Origin: JAFEBO01 sp050730655
Lineage (GTDB): Bacteria > Planctomycetota > Phycisphaerae > Phycisphaerales > UBA1924
DNA length: 64,000 bases
Direction: 5' to 3'
Assembly (NCBI GenBank): GCA_050730655.1
Contig: JBOHNL010000014.1
Location: 124,001 to 188,000 of the forward strand
Below are positions 23,229-32,747 of the stretch, piece by piece. The notes under the pieces are model-generated. The model saw only the letters and a program-made list of their open reading frames with translations, was not told where the DNA came from and did no database searches. Positions within the stretch are counted from its first letter, which is position 1. Every line of letters begins with the position of its first letter. A program made the translations under genes and the position numbers.

Positions 23229-24731
23229 TTACCGCGCGATTCTTTTATACAGCGCCATCGCCAGCACCACCGAGAACGGCGCGGCGATCACCACAATCAG
23301 CAGCCGCCAGAACGCGTAATTCACGAGCTCGCGTCCGGAACCCTGCACTTCCTGCATGACTGTCTGGAGGCCGCCTGCTTTGTCGACCAACTGAGGAGAC
23401 GCGAGCAGGCGGTCGATGCTCTGCGTCAGCTGGGTTAAACGTTCGGCGGCGACGGCGGTTTTTTCGGCGGCGGTTTGGAACTCTTCGAGACCTTTGCCTT
23501 CCTTGGCCGGCGCGGTGGGGGTGGAACCGGGCGCGGGTGCGAAGCGTGCGGCGAGCGTGTCTGCCGCCTGAATTGTGACGGTTAGTTTATCGGCGAGCGT
23601 GTTTGCGCTTGTTGCGGTATCGCGGAAGTCTTTGAGTGTTCCCTGGAACTTGTTCTGCGCATTGTCCAAGTCCTTCAACGCTTCTTGCCTTTGCATCGAG
23701 AGCGCGTTGTTGATCTGTCCGATCGTTGCCTCGCGCTCTTTCGTGATGTCGGCAAAGAACTGTTTGAAGAGCGCTTCGCGCTCCGTTGTGATCCGGTCGG
23801 GCAACTTGGCGAGCGTTCCTGAGATTTCCTGCGAGGCATCGCTTGCCTGGCGTGCCGAGCGCAGGATGTCCTGGAACTCGGGCGCCTGCATCAGGCCCTG
23901 ATAGAGGCTCTCGACCTGCCACTTGATCACGTTGGGAACGCGGCTGGCGTAGAAGAAGACGCGCTCCGCGAGCATGCGCGTCTGCGTGATTTCGCGCTGT
24001 GCCGGATCGAGTCCAGAAAGCGGATCGATCGAGAGGAGGGAGAGCAGGCTCGGGTTCTTTTCGTTTTTGGGCGTGATGGCGATCTGGCGGGCGCTGGCGA
24101 AATCGTCGAGGCGGATGCTCGACACATACGTGGCGTCGGGATGGTCTGCGCGCCACTGCTTGATGAGATCTGACAATTCGGTTTGCTGTTGCGGCGTCAT
24201 CGCGAGTTTCGCGATCGCCCAGACGTTTTCTTCCTGCTCTTTGTACACGACGACAAGTTGCTGCTGGACGTCTTCGCCGAACAATCTCTTGGTTCCCGGC
24301 GACTCGAGCACCATCCGCTGCAGGGTGACCACTGTGACCAGATCTGAAAGCGAGACCAGGGGATTGGGGCTGCTTGCGATCAAGAGTGCCGCGTTCACGT
24401 TCGCCAGCTTGATCTCGAGCGCCGCGCGGCGGGCGCTGTTCACTCGCGCGTTTTCAGAATCGGTCAAGCCGGCGGCGGTGGACTGCTTGCGCGCGTCGGC
24501 GGCGATGGCGTTCCAGATTTGCGAAATGGCGGAGACGAAGGTGTCGGTGAAGCTCATCACCTCGGATTGCACGGCGCTCGGGGTGAGCTGGGCGGGACCG
24601 ACTTTCTTTTCGGCGGAGACGCTTTCGGTGACAAACGGGGAGCGGAGCTTGGTGTCGGCACAGCCGGATACCACGGTGAGGGCGGCGGCGACACAGGGAA
24701 CCAGCAATGTCCGGAATCGGTCATGGCGCAT
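23229..24731 (-). CDS. lipoprotein with C-terminal membrane anchor, paralog of 2657-4156
   Basis: A 500-residue protein. Lipoprotein signal (VVSGC, Cys24), an Ala/Leu-rich helical body, a coiled-coil-like stretch at about 290-400, and a C-terminal helix (AFWRLLIVVIAAPFSVVLAMAL) followed by Lys-Arg. It matches the product of 2657-4156 throughout, including QSEVMSFTDTF, ASSPNPL, TLQRMVLES, LAMTPQQQ, GLDPAQRE and MLAERVFF. The first half is more alike than the second. Both are single-gene units on the minus strand. Function unknown; a structural envelope role is only inference. Confidence 0.85.
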   Translation of the reverse strand: MRHDRFRTLLVPCVAAALTVVSGCADTKLRSPFVTESVSAEKKVGPAQLTPSAVQSEVMSFTDTFVSAISQIWNAIAADARKQSTAAGLTDSENARVNSARRAALEIKLANVNAALLIASSPNPLVSLSDLVTVVTLQRMVLESPGTKRLFGEDVQQQLVVVYKEQEENVWAIAKLAMTPQQQTELSDLIKQWRADHPDATYVSSIRLDDFASARQIAITPKNEKNPSLLSLLSIDPLSGLDPAQREITQTRMLAERVFFYASRVPNVIKWQVESLYQGLMQAPEFQDILRSARQASDASQEISGTLAKLPDRITTEREALFKQFFADITKEREATIGQINNALSMQRQEALKDLDNAQNKFQGTLKDFRDTATSANTLADKLTVTIQAADTLAARFAPAPGSTPTAPAKEGKGLEEFQTAAEKTAVAAERLTQLTQSIDRLLASPQLVDKAGGLQTVMQEVQGSGRELVNYAFWRLLIVVIAAPFSVVLAMALYKRIAR

Positions 24732-24810
24732 GGGTCAATCGAAGGCAGGCAGATCGGGCGGCGTGTGAGCGGTTACAGTGTTCGCGTCATCAATCTTCGG
24801 GAGCATGCCC

Positions 24811-27060
24811 ATGCGAATTGCTGCTGTTTTTGCGATTGGCCTCGTTGCGGCGAGGGTGTTGGCGGCGGTTCCGGTGACGGAAAAATCGCCGGCGACGGAT
24901 ACGTATCACGGCACGCAGGTCGCGGACGACTATCGGTGGCTCGAAGATTGGAGCAACGAGAAGGTCAAGGCGTGGTCGGCGGCACAGGACAAAGAGGCGC
25001 GGGCGTTTCTTGCGAAGCTGCCGCACATCGATGCGGTGCGGGCGCGTGTGACCGAGATCATGTCGGTTTCAAACCCCTCGTATGGCGGGATTCAATTGAC
25101 GACCGGCGGCAAGGCGCTGCTTGCGATGAAGAGACAGCCCCCGAAGCAGCAGTCGATGCTTGTCGCCTGGGATGATCCGGCGAAGCTGCTTCAGCTTGCG
25201 GCGGATGGGGATCCGTCGGCGGGCGAGCGCGTTGTGCTGGATCCGAACGCGCTCGATGCCAAGTCGCTCACGAGCATTGATTGGTATCGGCCTTCGCCGG
25301 ATGGAAAGCTTGTTGCGATTTCACTCTCGAAGGCCGGGAGCGAGTCGGGCGACGTGTCGGTGTTTGAGATTGCGACAGGCAAGCGGGTGTTTGAAACGAT
25401 CCCCCGGGTGAACGGCGGCACGGCGGGCGGGTCGCTCGCGTGGGCGCCGGATTCGAAATCGTTTTTCTACACGCGCTATCCGCGCGGCACGGAACGTCCG
25501 CCGGAAGACATGGACGTGTACATGCAGGTGTATTTCCATGCGCTGGGCACGCCGACGGAGAGCGACAAGTATGAGATGGGGAAGGATCTGCCGCGGATTG
25601 CGGAGATTCAGCTGGAGGCGCTTGAATCTCGAGACTCATCGTCGGCGATGAATGGAACGCTGCTTGCGTCGGTGCAGAAGGGTGACGGGGGCGAGTTTGA
25701 GCATTTTCTTCGTGCGCCGTCGGGCGAGTGGAGGAAGATCACGGAGTACGACGATCGGGTCGTGCAGGCGACGTTCGGGCCGGATGATGCGCTTTATTTG
25801 ATCAGCCGCAAGGATGCGCTGCGGGGCAGGCTGCTCCGGCTGGCGCTGGCGACGCCGGATATTCACCAAGCCAAGGTGATTGTGGCGCAGGGGAAGGATG
25901 CGCTGGTCAGCGAGTTTGAAAACGCGAACAACCTTGTTGTCACGGATTCTCTGATCTACGCGGTGTATCAGCTCGGCGGGCCGTCGGAGATTCGGGTGTT
26001 TGACCACGAAGGCAAGGCTCGAACCGCGCCGTCACAGCTTCCGGTTGGGTCGGTGGGCGGATTGAGTTCGATCGGCGGGGATCAGATTCTGTTTTCGAAT
26101 ACGTCGTTCACGACGCCGCCAGCACATTTTCGGTTTGGGCCGCAGACGTGGGCGGCGAACGCGATGCATCCGGGGCCGGGCGATGTGCAGTGGCCCACTA
26201 CCAAGACCGCGCTCGCGACGAAGAGTCCTGTTGATTTCGCCGCCTTCGAGACGATTCGAGATTTCGCGACGAGCAAAGACGGCACCAGAGTGCCGATCAA
26301 CATCATCCGCAAGCGGGCCCTGGCCCTCGATGGCTCTCATCCGTGCGTGGTCACGGGATACGGCGGATTCGGGGTGAATCGCGAGCCTTCTTTCAACGCA
26401 TCGAGCATGGTTTTGCTCGAGCAGGGTGTTGTGCTTGTCAACACCAACCTGCGGGGAGGAGGCGAATTCGGCGAAGACTGGCACAGACAGGGGATGCTGA
26501 CGCGCAAGCAGAATGTCTTCGATGATTTCGCGGCGGCTTGCCAGTACATGATCGATCACAAGTACACGACGAGCGCACGTCTCGCGATTCAGGGTGGATC
26601 GAACGGCGGATTGCTTATGGGTGCCATGATCACACAGCATCCGGAACTCTTCCGCGCGGTGGTGTCGCACGTTGGTATTTACGACATGCTTCGAGTTGAG
26701 TTGTCGTCCAATGGTGCGTTCAACGTGACGGAATACGGCACGGTCAAGGACGCCGATCAGTTCAAGGCGCTGCGCGCGTATTCGCCGTATCACAACGTGA
26801 AGGACAACGCCGCGTTCCCCGCCGTTCTGTTCCTTACCGGCGCGAACGATCCGCGGGTCGATCCCATGCAGAGCCGCAAGATGACGGCGAGGTTGCAGGC
26901 GGCGACGACGAGCGATCCGGCGACTTCACCCATCCTGCTCCGAACGAGCATGGATTCGGGGCACGGCGGCGGAACGCCGCTGAAGGCCCGGATCGAAGAA
27001 CTGACGGATGTTGATGCGTTCTTGCTTTGGGCGCTGGGGGTGGAGTATCAGTCAAAATAG
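24811..27060 (+). CDS. prolyl oligopeptidase family (S9A) serine peptidase
   Basis: A 749-residue secreted peptidase. Signal peptide at residues 1-19, N-terminal beta-propeller (about residues 70-430, TDTYHGTQVADDYRWLEDWSN at its start), then the alpha/beta hydrolase domain with GGFGVNREPSF, the nucleophile Ser in GGSNGGLLMG, Asp in NDPRVDPMQ and His in SGHGGG. This is the S9A family, which cuts short proline-containing peptides after Pro. The start at 24811 is chosen over an ATG six bases earlier because GGGAG then sits at a normal distance. It is divergent from the lipoprotein gene at 23229-24731. A perfect heptamer array begins at the base after its stop codon. Confidence 0.94.
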   Translation: MRIAAVFAIGLVAARVLAAVPVTEKSPATDTYHGTQVADDYRWLEDWSNEKVKAWSAAQDKEARAFLAKLPHIDAVRARVTEIMSVSNPSYGGIQLTTGGKALLAMKRQPPKQQSMLVAWDDPAKLLQLAADGDPSAGERVVLDPNALDAKSLTSIDWYRPSPDGKLVAISLSKAGSESGDVSVFEIATGKRVFETIPRVNGGTAGGSLAWAPDSKSFFYTRYPRGTERPPEDMDVYMQVYFHALGTPTESDKYEMGKDLPRIAEIQLEALESRDSSSAMNGTLLASVQKGDGGEFEHFLRAPSGEWRKITEYDDRVVQATFGPDDALYLISRKDALRGRLLRLALATPDIHQAKVIVAQGKDALVSEFENANNLVVTDSLIYAVYQLGGPSEIRVFDHEGKARTAPSQLPVGSVGGLSSIGGDQILFSNTSFTTPPAHFRFGPQTWAANAMHPGPGDVQWPTTKTALATKSPVDFAAFETIRDFATSKDGTRVPINIIRKRALALDGSHPCVVTGYGGFGVNREPSFNASSMVLLEQGVVLVNTNLRGGGEFGEDWHRQGMLTRKQNVFDDFAAACQYMIDHKYTTSARLAIQGGSNGGLLMGAMITQHPELFRAVVSHVGIYDMLRVELSSNGAFNVTEYGTVKDADQFKALRAYSPYHNVKDNAAFPAVLFLTGANDPRVDPMQSRKMTARLQAATTSDPATSPILLRTSMDSGHGGGTPLKARIEELTDVDAFLLWALGVEYQSK

Positions 27061-27137
27061 TTTCGGATTTCGGATTTCGGATTTCGGATTTCGGAATGCG
27101 GAATGCGGAATGCGGAATGCGGGATGCGGGATGCGGG
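27061..27137. repeat. 11-unit heptamer array abutting a stop codon
   Basis: Five TTTCGGA, three ATGCGGA and three ATGCGGG units in perfect 7-base register, starting at the base after the TAG of the peptidase gene. The stepwise change along the array (TTTCGGA to ATGCGGA to ATGCGGG) is what slippage followed by drift produces. 27083-27099 is identical to 4272-4288. Confidence 0.95.
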
Positions 27138-27186
27138 ATGGACGCTACTCCGCTTCGTCTTCACTCGTTCGGCAGATGACGCGTTG

Positions 27187-27627
27187 TCAGTCTGACTTAT
27201 CGCGGTGGAGGACTGCCTTCATGTGATCGAATGCGATCGGCGATGAGGTGTGTTCGTGGACGATTGTCCAGTCGTTGCCCTTGGGCTTGAGCACCAGCGT
27301 CAGGCGGTTCTGGAGGAAGCGAAGCTCGACGCCTTCGGCGGAGAGGCCGGCGAATCTCAGGACTGCGGTGGCGAGAATCATGTCGCTGCTTCCGATGACC
27401 GCTAAATCTTCGACGGTCACGCGCACGCGTTCGCTGCCCAGAGATGAGAACCAACCCTCGGCCATCTTCCGCCATGCCGCGGCACCTTCGTACATCCACA
27501 CGCCCCAAGTGTCAAAAATCCGGACGGCGGGGTCGTAGAGGCGCATGAACGCTTCGATGTCGCGGTCGTACACGGCCTTTTTGTACGCGTCGAGCACCTG
27601 TAGGACCGGATTTTCAAATTCATTCAT
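27187..27627 (-). CDS. SnoaL-like / DUF4440 NTF2-fold protein
   Basis: A 146-residue cone-fold protein: VLDAYKKAVYDRDIEAFMRLYDPAVRIFDTWG at the start, a central MYEGAAAWRKMAEGWF, and closing strands LVLKPKGNDWTIVHEHTSSP. This is the SnoaL/DUF4440 (NTF2-like) pattern of small ligand-binding or isomerase-like proteins; catalytic residues cannot be assigned. A short frame (27620-27793) ends inside its start and may be coupled to it. Confidence 0.85.
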   Translation of the reverse strand: MNEFENPVLQVLDAYKKAVYDRDIEAFMRLYDPAVRIFDTWGVWMYEGAAAWRKMAEGWFSSLGSERVRVTVEDLAVIGSSDMILATAVLRFAGLSAEGVELRFLQNRLTLVLKPKGNDWTIVHEHTSSPIAFDHMKAVLHRDKSD

Positions 27628-27793
27628 CGCGCTGTTCTCGTTTTAAGCTGAAGGTTTCGCCATTCGTGCCTTGGATGAGTGGGATCTTCGGGTCGCGGTG
27701 TTTGTTGTCGCGCTTGATCTCTGGGAGTTTTGCGATGGGCTGGCCGATGGCACAATGCGGCGTGTTGAGTTTGGAGAATGCCGCGCGGTTCAT
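27620..27793 (-). CDS. possible short upstream gene, hypothetical
   Basis: A 57-residue frame with no signal peptide or recognisable domain (MNRAAFSKLNTPH at its start, SLKREQRDE at its end). In its favour, it overlaps the next gene by eight bases (GATGAATGA), as translationally coupled genes do. Against it, its ribosome site is poor and it has no known relative. Treat as unproven. Confidence 0.3.
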   Translation of the reverse strand: MNRAAFSKLNTPHCAIGQPIAKLPEIKRDNKHRDPKIPLIQGTNGETFSLKREQRDE

Positions 27794-27847
27794 CCCCACA
27801 TCGAGTGTGGGTGTGCGCGAAGTTGAATGGTGAAGTACGCTTGGTGT

Positions 27848-28018
27848 ATGACAGGCGCGGAGAGTCATGATCAGAGTGAACAGCCTCGGCCGACGCATCG
27901 GCCGCCGACGAGCAATATCGATCCCAAGTCGCTGTTTCTGTTTCTTGGCGCGATGCTCGTGATTGTCGGGCTGGCGTCGCTGGGAATCTGGCATGTCTTT
28001 GGCGGCAAGATGTCGTAA
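27848..28018 (+). CDS. small single-pass membrane protein
   Basis: A 56-residue protein: a polar, Pro/Ser/Gln-rich N-terminus, then one transmembrane helix (SLFLFLGAMLVIVGLASLGIWHV) and a short tail. The helix is the only feature. Its stop is 12 bases from the convergent stop of the gene at 28031. The upstream space shares a promoter region with the minus-strand genes. Function unknown. Confidence 0.65.
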   Translation: MTGAESHDQSEQPRPTHRPPTSNIDPKSLFLFLGAMLVIVGLASLGIWHVFGGKMS

Positions 28019-28030
28019 TCGCTCAGCGCA

Positions 28031-28573
28031 TCAATCCGCGTAGTCGGGCGAGGCTTGCGCGGGCTCGGTTTCAAAGAACATGGTGCGCAGCGTGCTCGGC
28101 CCGAGTTTGCGGCTGACCGCCCAGATCGCAAAGAGCGGCAGGAAGAACACGACCTGCACGATCATCCGCGCGGCCAGAAGTCGGGGATTCACTTCCAACG
28201 CCTGATGGATCAGGTCGCTGAACGCTTCGCCGTTCCAAAGCCCGCGTGCAAGTTCTTCGAGCCCTGAAACAACAAGCGCAAAGACTCCGAAGGCGACAGA
28301 TCGATAGAGCACGCGCACGATCATGCGTGGGTGATACACGCGCTCGCCCAGGCGCAGGGCATTTCCGATGACCATCACCTTGGCGAGCACCATCGCCTCG
28401 ATCGCGCAGTGAAACAGAGGCCACGCTCCCGTGCCGTCCTTACCCAGCAGCGTCGCCCGATAGCCGGCAAGCCCCGCCAGGAACAGAAAGAGGTAGAGGA
28501 AGAGCCAGAGCATGACGACGGTCTCTTCCCAGAGTTTGTGTTTGATGCGTCGGGTTATTTCGGGTGACGGCAT
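28031..28573 (-). CDS. four-helix integral membrane protein, unknown
   Basis: A 180-residue protein with four predicted membrane helices: about 20-40 (VMLWLFLYLFLFLAGLAGY), 50-72, 90-110 (VAFGVFALVVSGL) and 135-155 (VVFFLPLFAIWAV). Loops are short and charged. No family recognised. Convergent with the small membrane protein at 27848. Confidence 0.75.
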   Translation of the reverse strand: MPSPEITRRIKHKLWEETVVMLWLFLYLFLFLAGLAGYRATLLGKDGTGAWPLFHCAIEAMVLAKVMVIGNALRLGERVYHPRMIVRVLYRSVAFGVFALVVSGLEELARGLWNGEAFSDLIHQALEVNPRLLAARMIVQVVFFLPLFAIWAVSRKLGPSTLRTMFFETEPAQASPDYAD

Positions 28574-28769
28574 GATTGTGCTCGAGAGGAAGGGGGAGTT
28601 GGGAGTCTACCGCAGGTGTTTTTCTATTGCTGCGCGCGTTCAGTTGTCCGCGGGGCGGGCTGCAACTGCGCCCGGCGCTGCGCTTGGGCTCGTACGGCCA
28701 GAGCAGGTACGTCTTTGTGACCTTGCCAGGATTCTTGTGATTTTTGGGGGGGACGGCATCGAGCCCGCG

Positions 28770-31571
28770 CTAGCCGCGCATCGCGGCCAACAGCTCGCGA
28801 GGTTGTTTGCGTGAGAGTGCGACGACGGCGGGTGTTGCGGCGAGCAGCGTGAGACAGATCAGGATTGCGCAGCCGATGGCAATGGGAGTCAGTTGCGGGC
28901 GAAGGAAGAGTTCGACGCCCATGATTGCGGCGTTGAGCCGCACGCCTCCGTATGAGCCCTGGATTCCCATCGCGACGCCGACGATGCACGCGGCGACGGC
29001 GACGACGATTGCTTCAGCGAGGACGAGTCGGCAGACGACGCCTCGCGATGCTCCGACCGCGCGGAGAACACCGAACTCGAATCGCCGCCCTTCGATCGCG
29101 GCGACGATGAGATTCGCGACACCGAGCGAGGCGACGAGCATGGACATGATGGCGATGGCGGACACGATATAGAGGCTGCGGCCGATTGCGCCGTCGATGA
29201 GCTGTTTGAAGAAGCGGCCGGTGCCGACGTCGAGCACGCCGTAGTCGTAGAGCTCGCGCCGGATCTTGGCGGTGACTTCGGCATCATCGGTGTTCTTGGC
29301 GAGCGAGAGCGAGATGATCTGCGTCGGGGGCTCGTTGCCCCCGAGCAATTTGTCGCGGAGCGCGGCACGCGAACCAAAGACCGCACTCACCGCCTGATCG
29401 ACGTACATATCGCCGAGGTCGAAGAAGTTGCTGACGATGTCGAGGCCGGGGCTGGTGACAACGCCGACGATCTCGAACTCGTGTGAGTGATTCTGATAGG
29501 TAATTTTGACGTGCTTGCCGACGCCGAGGCCTTTCGAGGTCAAAAACTCGCGTGCGACGATGATCGAGTTGCCTTCGTTCAGTTTCCTGACCGCAGTCTC
29601 GGGATCGCCCTGCACCCACGTCACGTTCATTAGTCGGAAGAATGAATCAGGATCGAAGCCGATGAACGCGGTCTTGAGCTGCTGCAGCGAACCGATACCC
29701 AGGCCCGTCATCCCCTCGGCGGAGATATTGGCGCGAACGAGTGAGAGCGGGCTTGCGCCGGTGATTTCGGGCATGGCTTGCAGCTTGGCAACGCTGGCAT
29801 CCGAGAGCGCGATGCCGGTGACGAATGCATCGGGAAACTGAATGCGCCCGAGCCAGTCGCGTGCGATGGCGTTCCCCTGCGTCCAGAGCGCGACCATCAT
29901 CGCGAGACCCGACATGAGTGCGCCGGCGGTCAGCCCGTGTCGATACGGGGTGCGCCGGACACTCCGCTCGAGCAGAGTCCGCGGCACGCGAAGAAGAGCC
30001 GCGATCGGTGCGCCCAGCAGACGCACAACGAACGAAACGGCTGGAACGCCCAGCAGGAAGTAGCCGATGAACATGCAGGGAAGCCCGAGCAAGACATACA
30101 TGAAGAAGAGCACGTCGGCGTTGGTGACGAACGTGACCACTGAAAAGTGAACGCATAGGAGCGCGAGGCCGACCACGAGTGTCCAGCCAATGTGCGACGC
30201 CCGCGGCGCATCGGCGCGGGAACTGAGCGCCTTGAGCGGCTCCATCCGGGCGGCTCGCCACGCGGGGAAGGCTGCGCCCGCGACGCCGGCGATCACTGAG
30301 CCGAGCAAACCCACACCTATCCCGAGAAGGGGGAACGCCAACTGGATTTTGAATTCATCTTGGAACCACCAGATCACCGCGCTCGCGAGTCCGACGCCGA
30401 TCGGCACGCCGAGCAGCGAACCGAGGACTCCGAGAATCAACCCCGCGATGATCTGGCCGCCGGCGATCTGGCTGCGGGAGGCGCCGATGCAGCGCAGGAT
30501 TGCGAGTTCGCGCTGGCGCTCGATCACGCCGGTTGTCATGCCGGTCAGAATGATGAATGCCGCGGAGAGAAAGGCCATCGTCGAAGCGATCACGAGGCCG
30601 ATGTTGTTGGCGCGGAGGTTCTTCTCAAGATTGGTCGTGACCTTAGCGGTTGCCTGAAGGATGACATCGGGCGGGAGCTGCGCGCTTCGTGCCGCGACGA
30701 CCGACTGCGGATCGGTGGCGGGCTTGAGCGCGATCTCGATCTCGCTGAAAATGCCCTGCTGATCCGTTGCAGCTGCGACCGCATCGGGAGTCATCCAGCC
30801 GCGCGGCCGGCCGCCGAGCATTCCGTGCGGCGCGAGACCGACGATCTTCAACTTCAGATCCGGCTTGCCTGCACGCACGAGATCGATCGTGTCACCGAAA
30901 CTGGCCTGGTACTGCGTTGTCAGACGCGCCGCAGTTGCGGAATCTGATGCCGATGCTGGGCCGATGTCTTGGCCTTCTGCGGCTGTTCCTTGTGCGACGT
31001 TGGCGGGCGTGCCCGCGATCAAGGCAGAGAGTGTGCCGCTACGTCGATCGGTTCGCGGTTCGATGCCGCGCAGTCGATCGAGCACGGTGAGATCGACCGC
31101 GATTTCATCCGGGGCCTGAGGCATACGCCCTTCGGAGAGTTCTACCGGCCGGTACTTCTCGTCGAAGCCGGGCCGAAAGCTCTCGATGTAGGTGTTGACG
31201 GCGGACGAGCGCATCGTGCGCGGCCAGGATTTCACGCCGCCGTCTTCGGTTTCTTTCCAGGCGGGCCGCACGACGCGAAGCGCTGCCGCGGCACGAAGTC
31301 GCCCGCTGGCGCGTTCAACTTCCGGCCACGCGGAAATCGTGTCAACGAGATGCGCATCGATCTTCTTTGCGCTTCCCGGGCTGATGAGTTGGAGGTCGGC
31401 GGCGCCGACCGCGCTGAGCATGCGTGATCGGATCGAAGCCGTCACGCTCTGCATCGCCGTCGCCACGGCGCAGACGAGTGCCGCGGAGAGAGCGACGACG
31501 AGCAGCAGCAGAACGCTGCGGCTACGCCGTTGCCACAGACTGCTGATAGCGAGCCGCCACGGCGCTTTCAT
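28770..31571 (-). CDS. ABC transporter permease with two FtsX-type domains
   Basis: A 934-residue permease with about ten membrane helices in the MacB/LolC-E plan, duplicated: helix at residues 20-40, a large extracytoplasmic domain (about 45-290), three helices, a linker, helix, second extracytoplasmic domain and three final helices with the FtsX text (MSMLVASLGVANLIVAAIEGRRFEFGVLRAVGASRG). Double-FtsX permeases of this length work as a monomer or homodimer with one ATPase to extract or export lipoproteins, peptides or antibiotics. It overlaps the ATPase gene by 49 bases, on the same strand. The start at 31571 has GGAGGGA five to six bases upstream. Confidence 0.93.
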   Translation of the reverse strand: MKAPWRLAISSLWQRRSRSVLLLLVVALSAALVCAVATAMQSVTASIRSRMLSAVGAADLQLISPGSAKKIDAHLVDTISAWPEVERASGRLRAAAALRVVRPAWKETEDGGVKSWPRTMRSSAVNTYIESFRPGFDEKYRPVELSEGRMPQAPDEIAVDLTVLDRLRGIEPRTDRRSGTLSALIAGTPANVAQGTAAEGQDIGPASASDSATAARLTTQYQASFGDTIDLVRAGKPDLKLKIVGLAPHGMLGGRPRGWMTPDAVAAATDQQGIFSEIEIALKPATDPQSVVAARSAQLPPDVILQATAKVTTNLEKNLRANNIGLVIASTMAFLSAAFIILTGMTTGVIERQRELAILRCIGASRSQIAGGQIIAGLILGVLGSLLGVPIGVGLASAVIWWFQDEFKIQLAFPLLGIGVGLLGSVIAGVAGAAFPAWRAARMEPLKALSSRADAPRASHIGWTLVVGLALLCVHFSVVTFVTNADVLFFMYVLLGLPCMFIGYFLLGVPAVSFVVRLLGAPIAALLRVPRTLLERSVRRTPYRHGLTAGALMSGLAMMVALWTQGNAIARDWLGRIQFPDAFVTGIALSDASVAKLQAMPEITGASPLSLVRANISAEGMTGLGIGSLQQLKTAFIGFDPDSFFRLMNVTWVQGDPETAVRKLNEGNSIIVAREFLTSKGLGVGKHVKITYQNHSHEFEIVGVVTSPGLDIVSNFFDLGDMYVDQAVSAVFGSRAALRDKLLGGNEPPTQIISLSLAKNTDDAEVTAKIRRELYDYGVLDVGTGRFFKQLIDGAIGRSLYIVSAIAIMSMLVASLGVANLIVAAIEGRRFEFGVLRAVGASRGVVCRLVLAEAIVVAVAACIVGVAMGIQGSYGGVRLNAAIMGVELFLRPQLTPIAIGCAILICLTLLAATPAVVALSRKQPRELLAAMRG

Positions 31572-32256
31572 CCAGTCCCTCCGTTGCGATTCGACTTGTG
31601 ACTTTGCCATCGGCGACGACAAACACATCGCGGCAGTGCGCCGCGGCCGCGGGCTCGTGCGTCACCATGACGATGCTGATCTGGCGCTCGCGAGCGATTT
31701 CCGCGAGCAGGTTCCAAAGGCTCTGGCTGCTCGCCGAATCGAGGTTGCCGGTTGGTTCGTCTGCGAGGAGCAGGGCCGGGGAGAAGTGGAGGGCCCGCGC
31801 GATCGCCACGCGCTGTTGTTCGCCTCCCGAGAGCGCGTCGGGTCGATGATCGAGACGTTCCGCGAGGCCGAGGCGAGAAAGCAATTCTTTCGCTCGCTCG
31901 CGTGCTGCGTCCGAACTCGCGCCGGAGAGGATCGCGGGCAGTTCCGCGTTTTCGATCGCGCTCATCGTCGGGATGAGGTTGAACTGCTGGAAGACGATTC
32001 CGATCTGTGTGCGGCGAAAGTCGGTTGCTTCGCGCTCGGAGAAGGAGTCGATGCGCTTGCCGCCGATCGAGATCTCGCCCGAGTCGGGCTTGTCGAGCGC
32101 CGCGAGCAAGTGCAGCAGCGTGGATTTGCCACTGCCCGAGCGACCCATGATGGCGTAGAAGCCGGGCTCGGCGATCTCCATGTCAACGCCGCGCAGTGCT
32201 TCCACCCGCCTGTCACCGATCTGGTAGGACTTGCGGACGTTGATGCAGGTGAGCAT
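31522..32256 (-). CDS. ABC transporter ATPase, MacB/LolD type
   Basis: A 244-residue ATPase: Walker A GRSGSGKST (38-46), Q-loop FQQFNL, signature LSGGEQQRVAIARAL, Walker B LLLADEP with the D-loop GNLDSASS, and switch His (THEP). This is the LolD/MacB subfamily, which powers extraction of lipoproteins or export of peptides. Start at 32256; it precedes and overlaps the permease gene, so the two form one transporter. Confidence 0.96.
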   Translation of the reverse strand: MLTCINVRKSYQIGDRRVEALRGVDMEIAEPGFYAIMGRSGSGKSTLLHLLAALDKPDSGEISIGGKRIDSFSEREATDFRRTQIGIVFQQFNLIPTMSAIENAELPAILSGASSDAARERAKELLSRLGLAERLDHRPDALSGGEQQRVAIARALHFSPALLLADEPTGNLDSASSQSLWNLLAEIARERQISIVMVTHEPAAAAHCRDVFVVADGKVTSRIATEGLDESAVAARYQQSVATA

Positions 32257-32363
32257 GGGGTGGCAAAGCGAAAGCGATCAAACGAAAAGCGACAAAGTTG
32301 AAGGAACGGGGCGAAGTCGTTTTTCCGAAGTCCGCTGTTCGCTTTTCACTTTTCGCGTTGCAC

Positions 32364-32747
32364 TTACGACGACGGGTGGGCTTTGTCATACGCGCCGCCG
32401 TCCACAAGCTTGGCGAGGCCGGCGGGATCCGTGATCTTGGCCTTGAGGAGCCAGCCCTTGCCGTACGGGTCTTCGTTGATGAGGCCGGGGTTGTCGCCGA
32501 GCGCGGCGTTGACTTCGGTGACTTCGCCGCCAACGAAGCAGTAGATGTCACTGGTGGTTTTCACACTCTCAACCTCACCGACAACATCGCCGGCTTTGAA
32601 CTTTGTTCCCACTTTTTTCATCTGGACATAGGTGATGTCGGTGAGCGCATCGACTGCGAAGCGGCTAATCCCGAGGGTGAGCGTGTCTCCCTCAACCTTG
32701 TGCCATTCGTGGGACTCTGCGTACTTGCGGTCGGCGGGGGAAGGCAT
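32364..32747 (-). CDS. gcvH: glycine cleavage system H protein
   Basis: A 127-residue lipoyl carrier. The lipoylated Lys63 lies in GEVESVKTTSD (family ESVKAxSD), with the usual flanking strands and the late NEDPYGKGWLL. It shuttles the aminomethyl group between P, T and L proteins of the glycine cleavage complex; the other subunits are not in this window. The start at 32747 has GAGG seven bases upstream, excluding a Met 30 bases earlier. It is 107 bases from the ABC ATPase gene on the same strand. Confidence 0.97.
   Translation of the reverse strand: MPSPADRKYAESHEWHKVEGDTLTLGISRFAVDALTDITYVQMKKVGTKFKAGDVVGEVESVKTTSDIYCFVGGEVTEVNAALGDNPGLINEDPYGKGWLLKAKITDPAGLAKLVDGGAYDKAHPSS

Noticed and set aside
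27061..27137. Heptamer array considered as a CRISPR-like repeat.
   Set aside because: No spacers; units are directly adjacent and 7 bases long.
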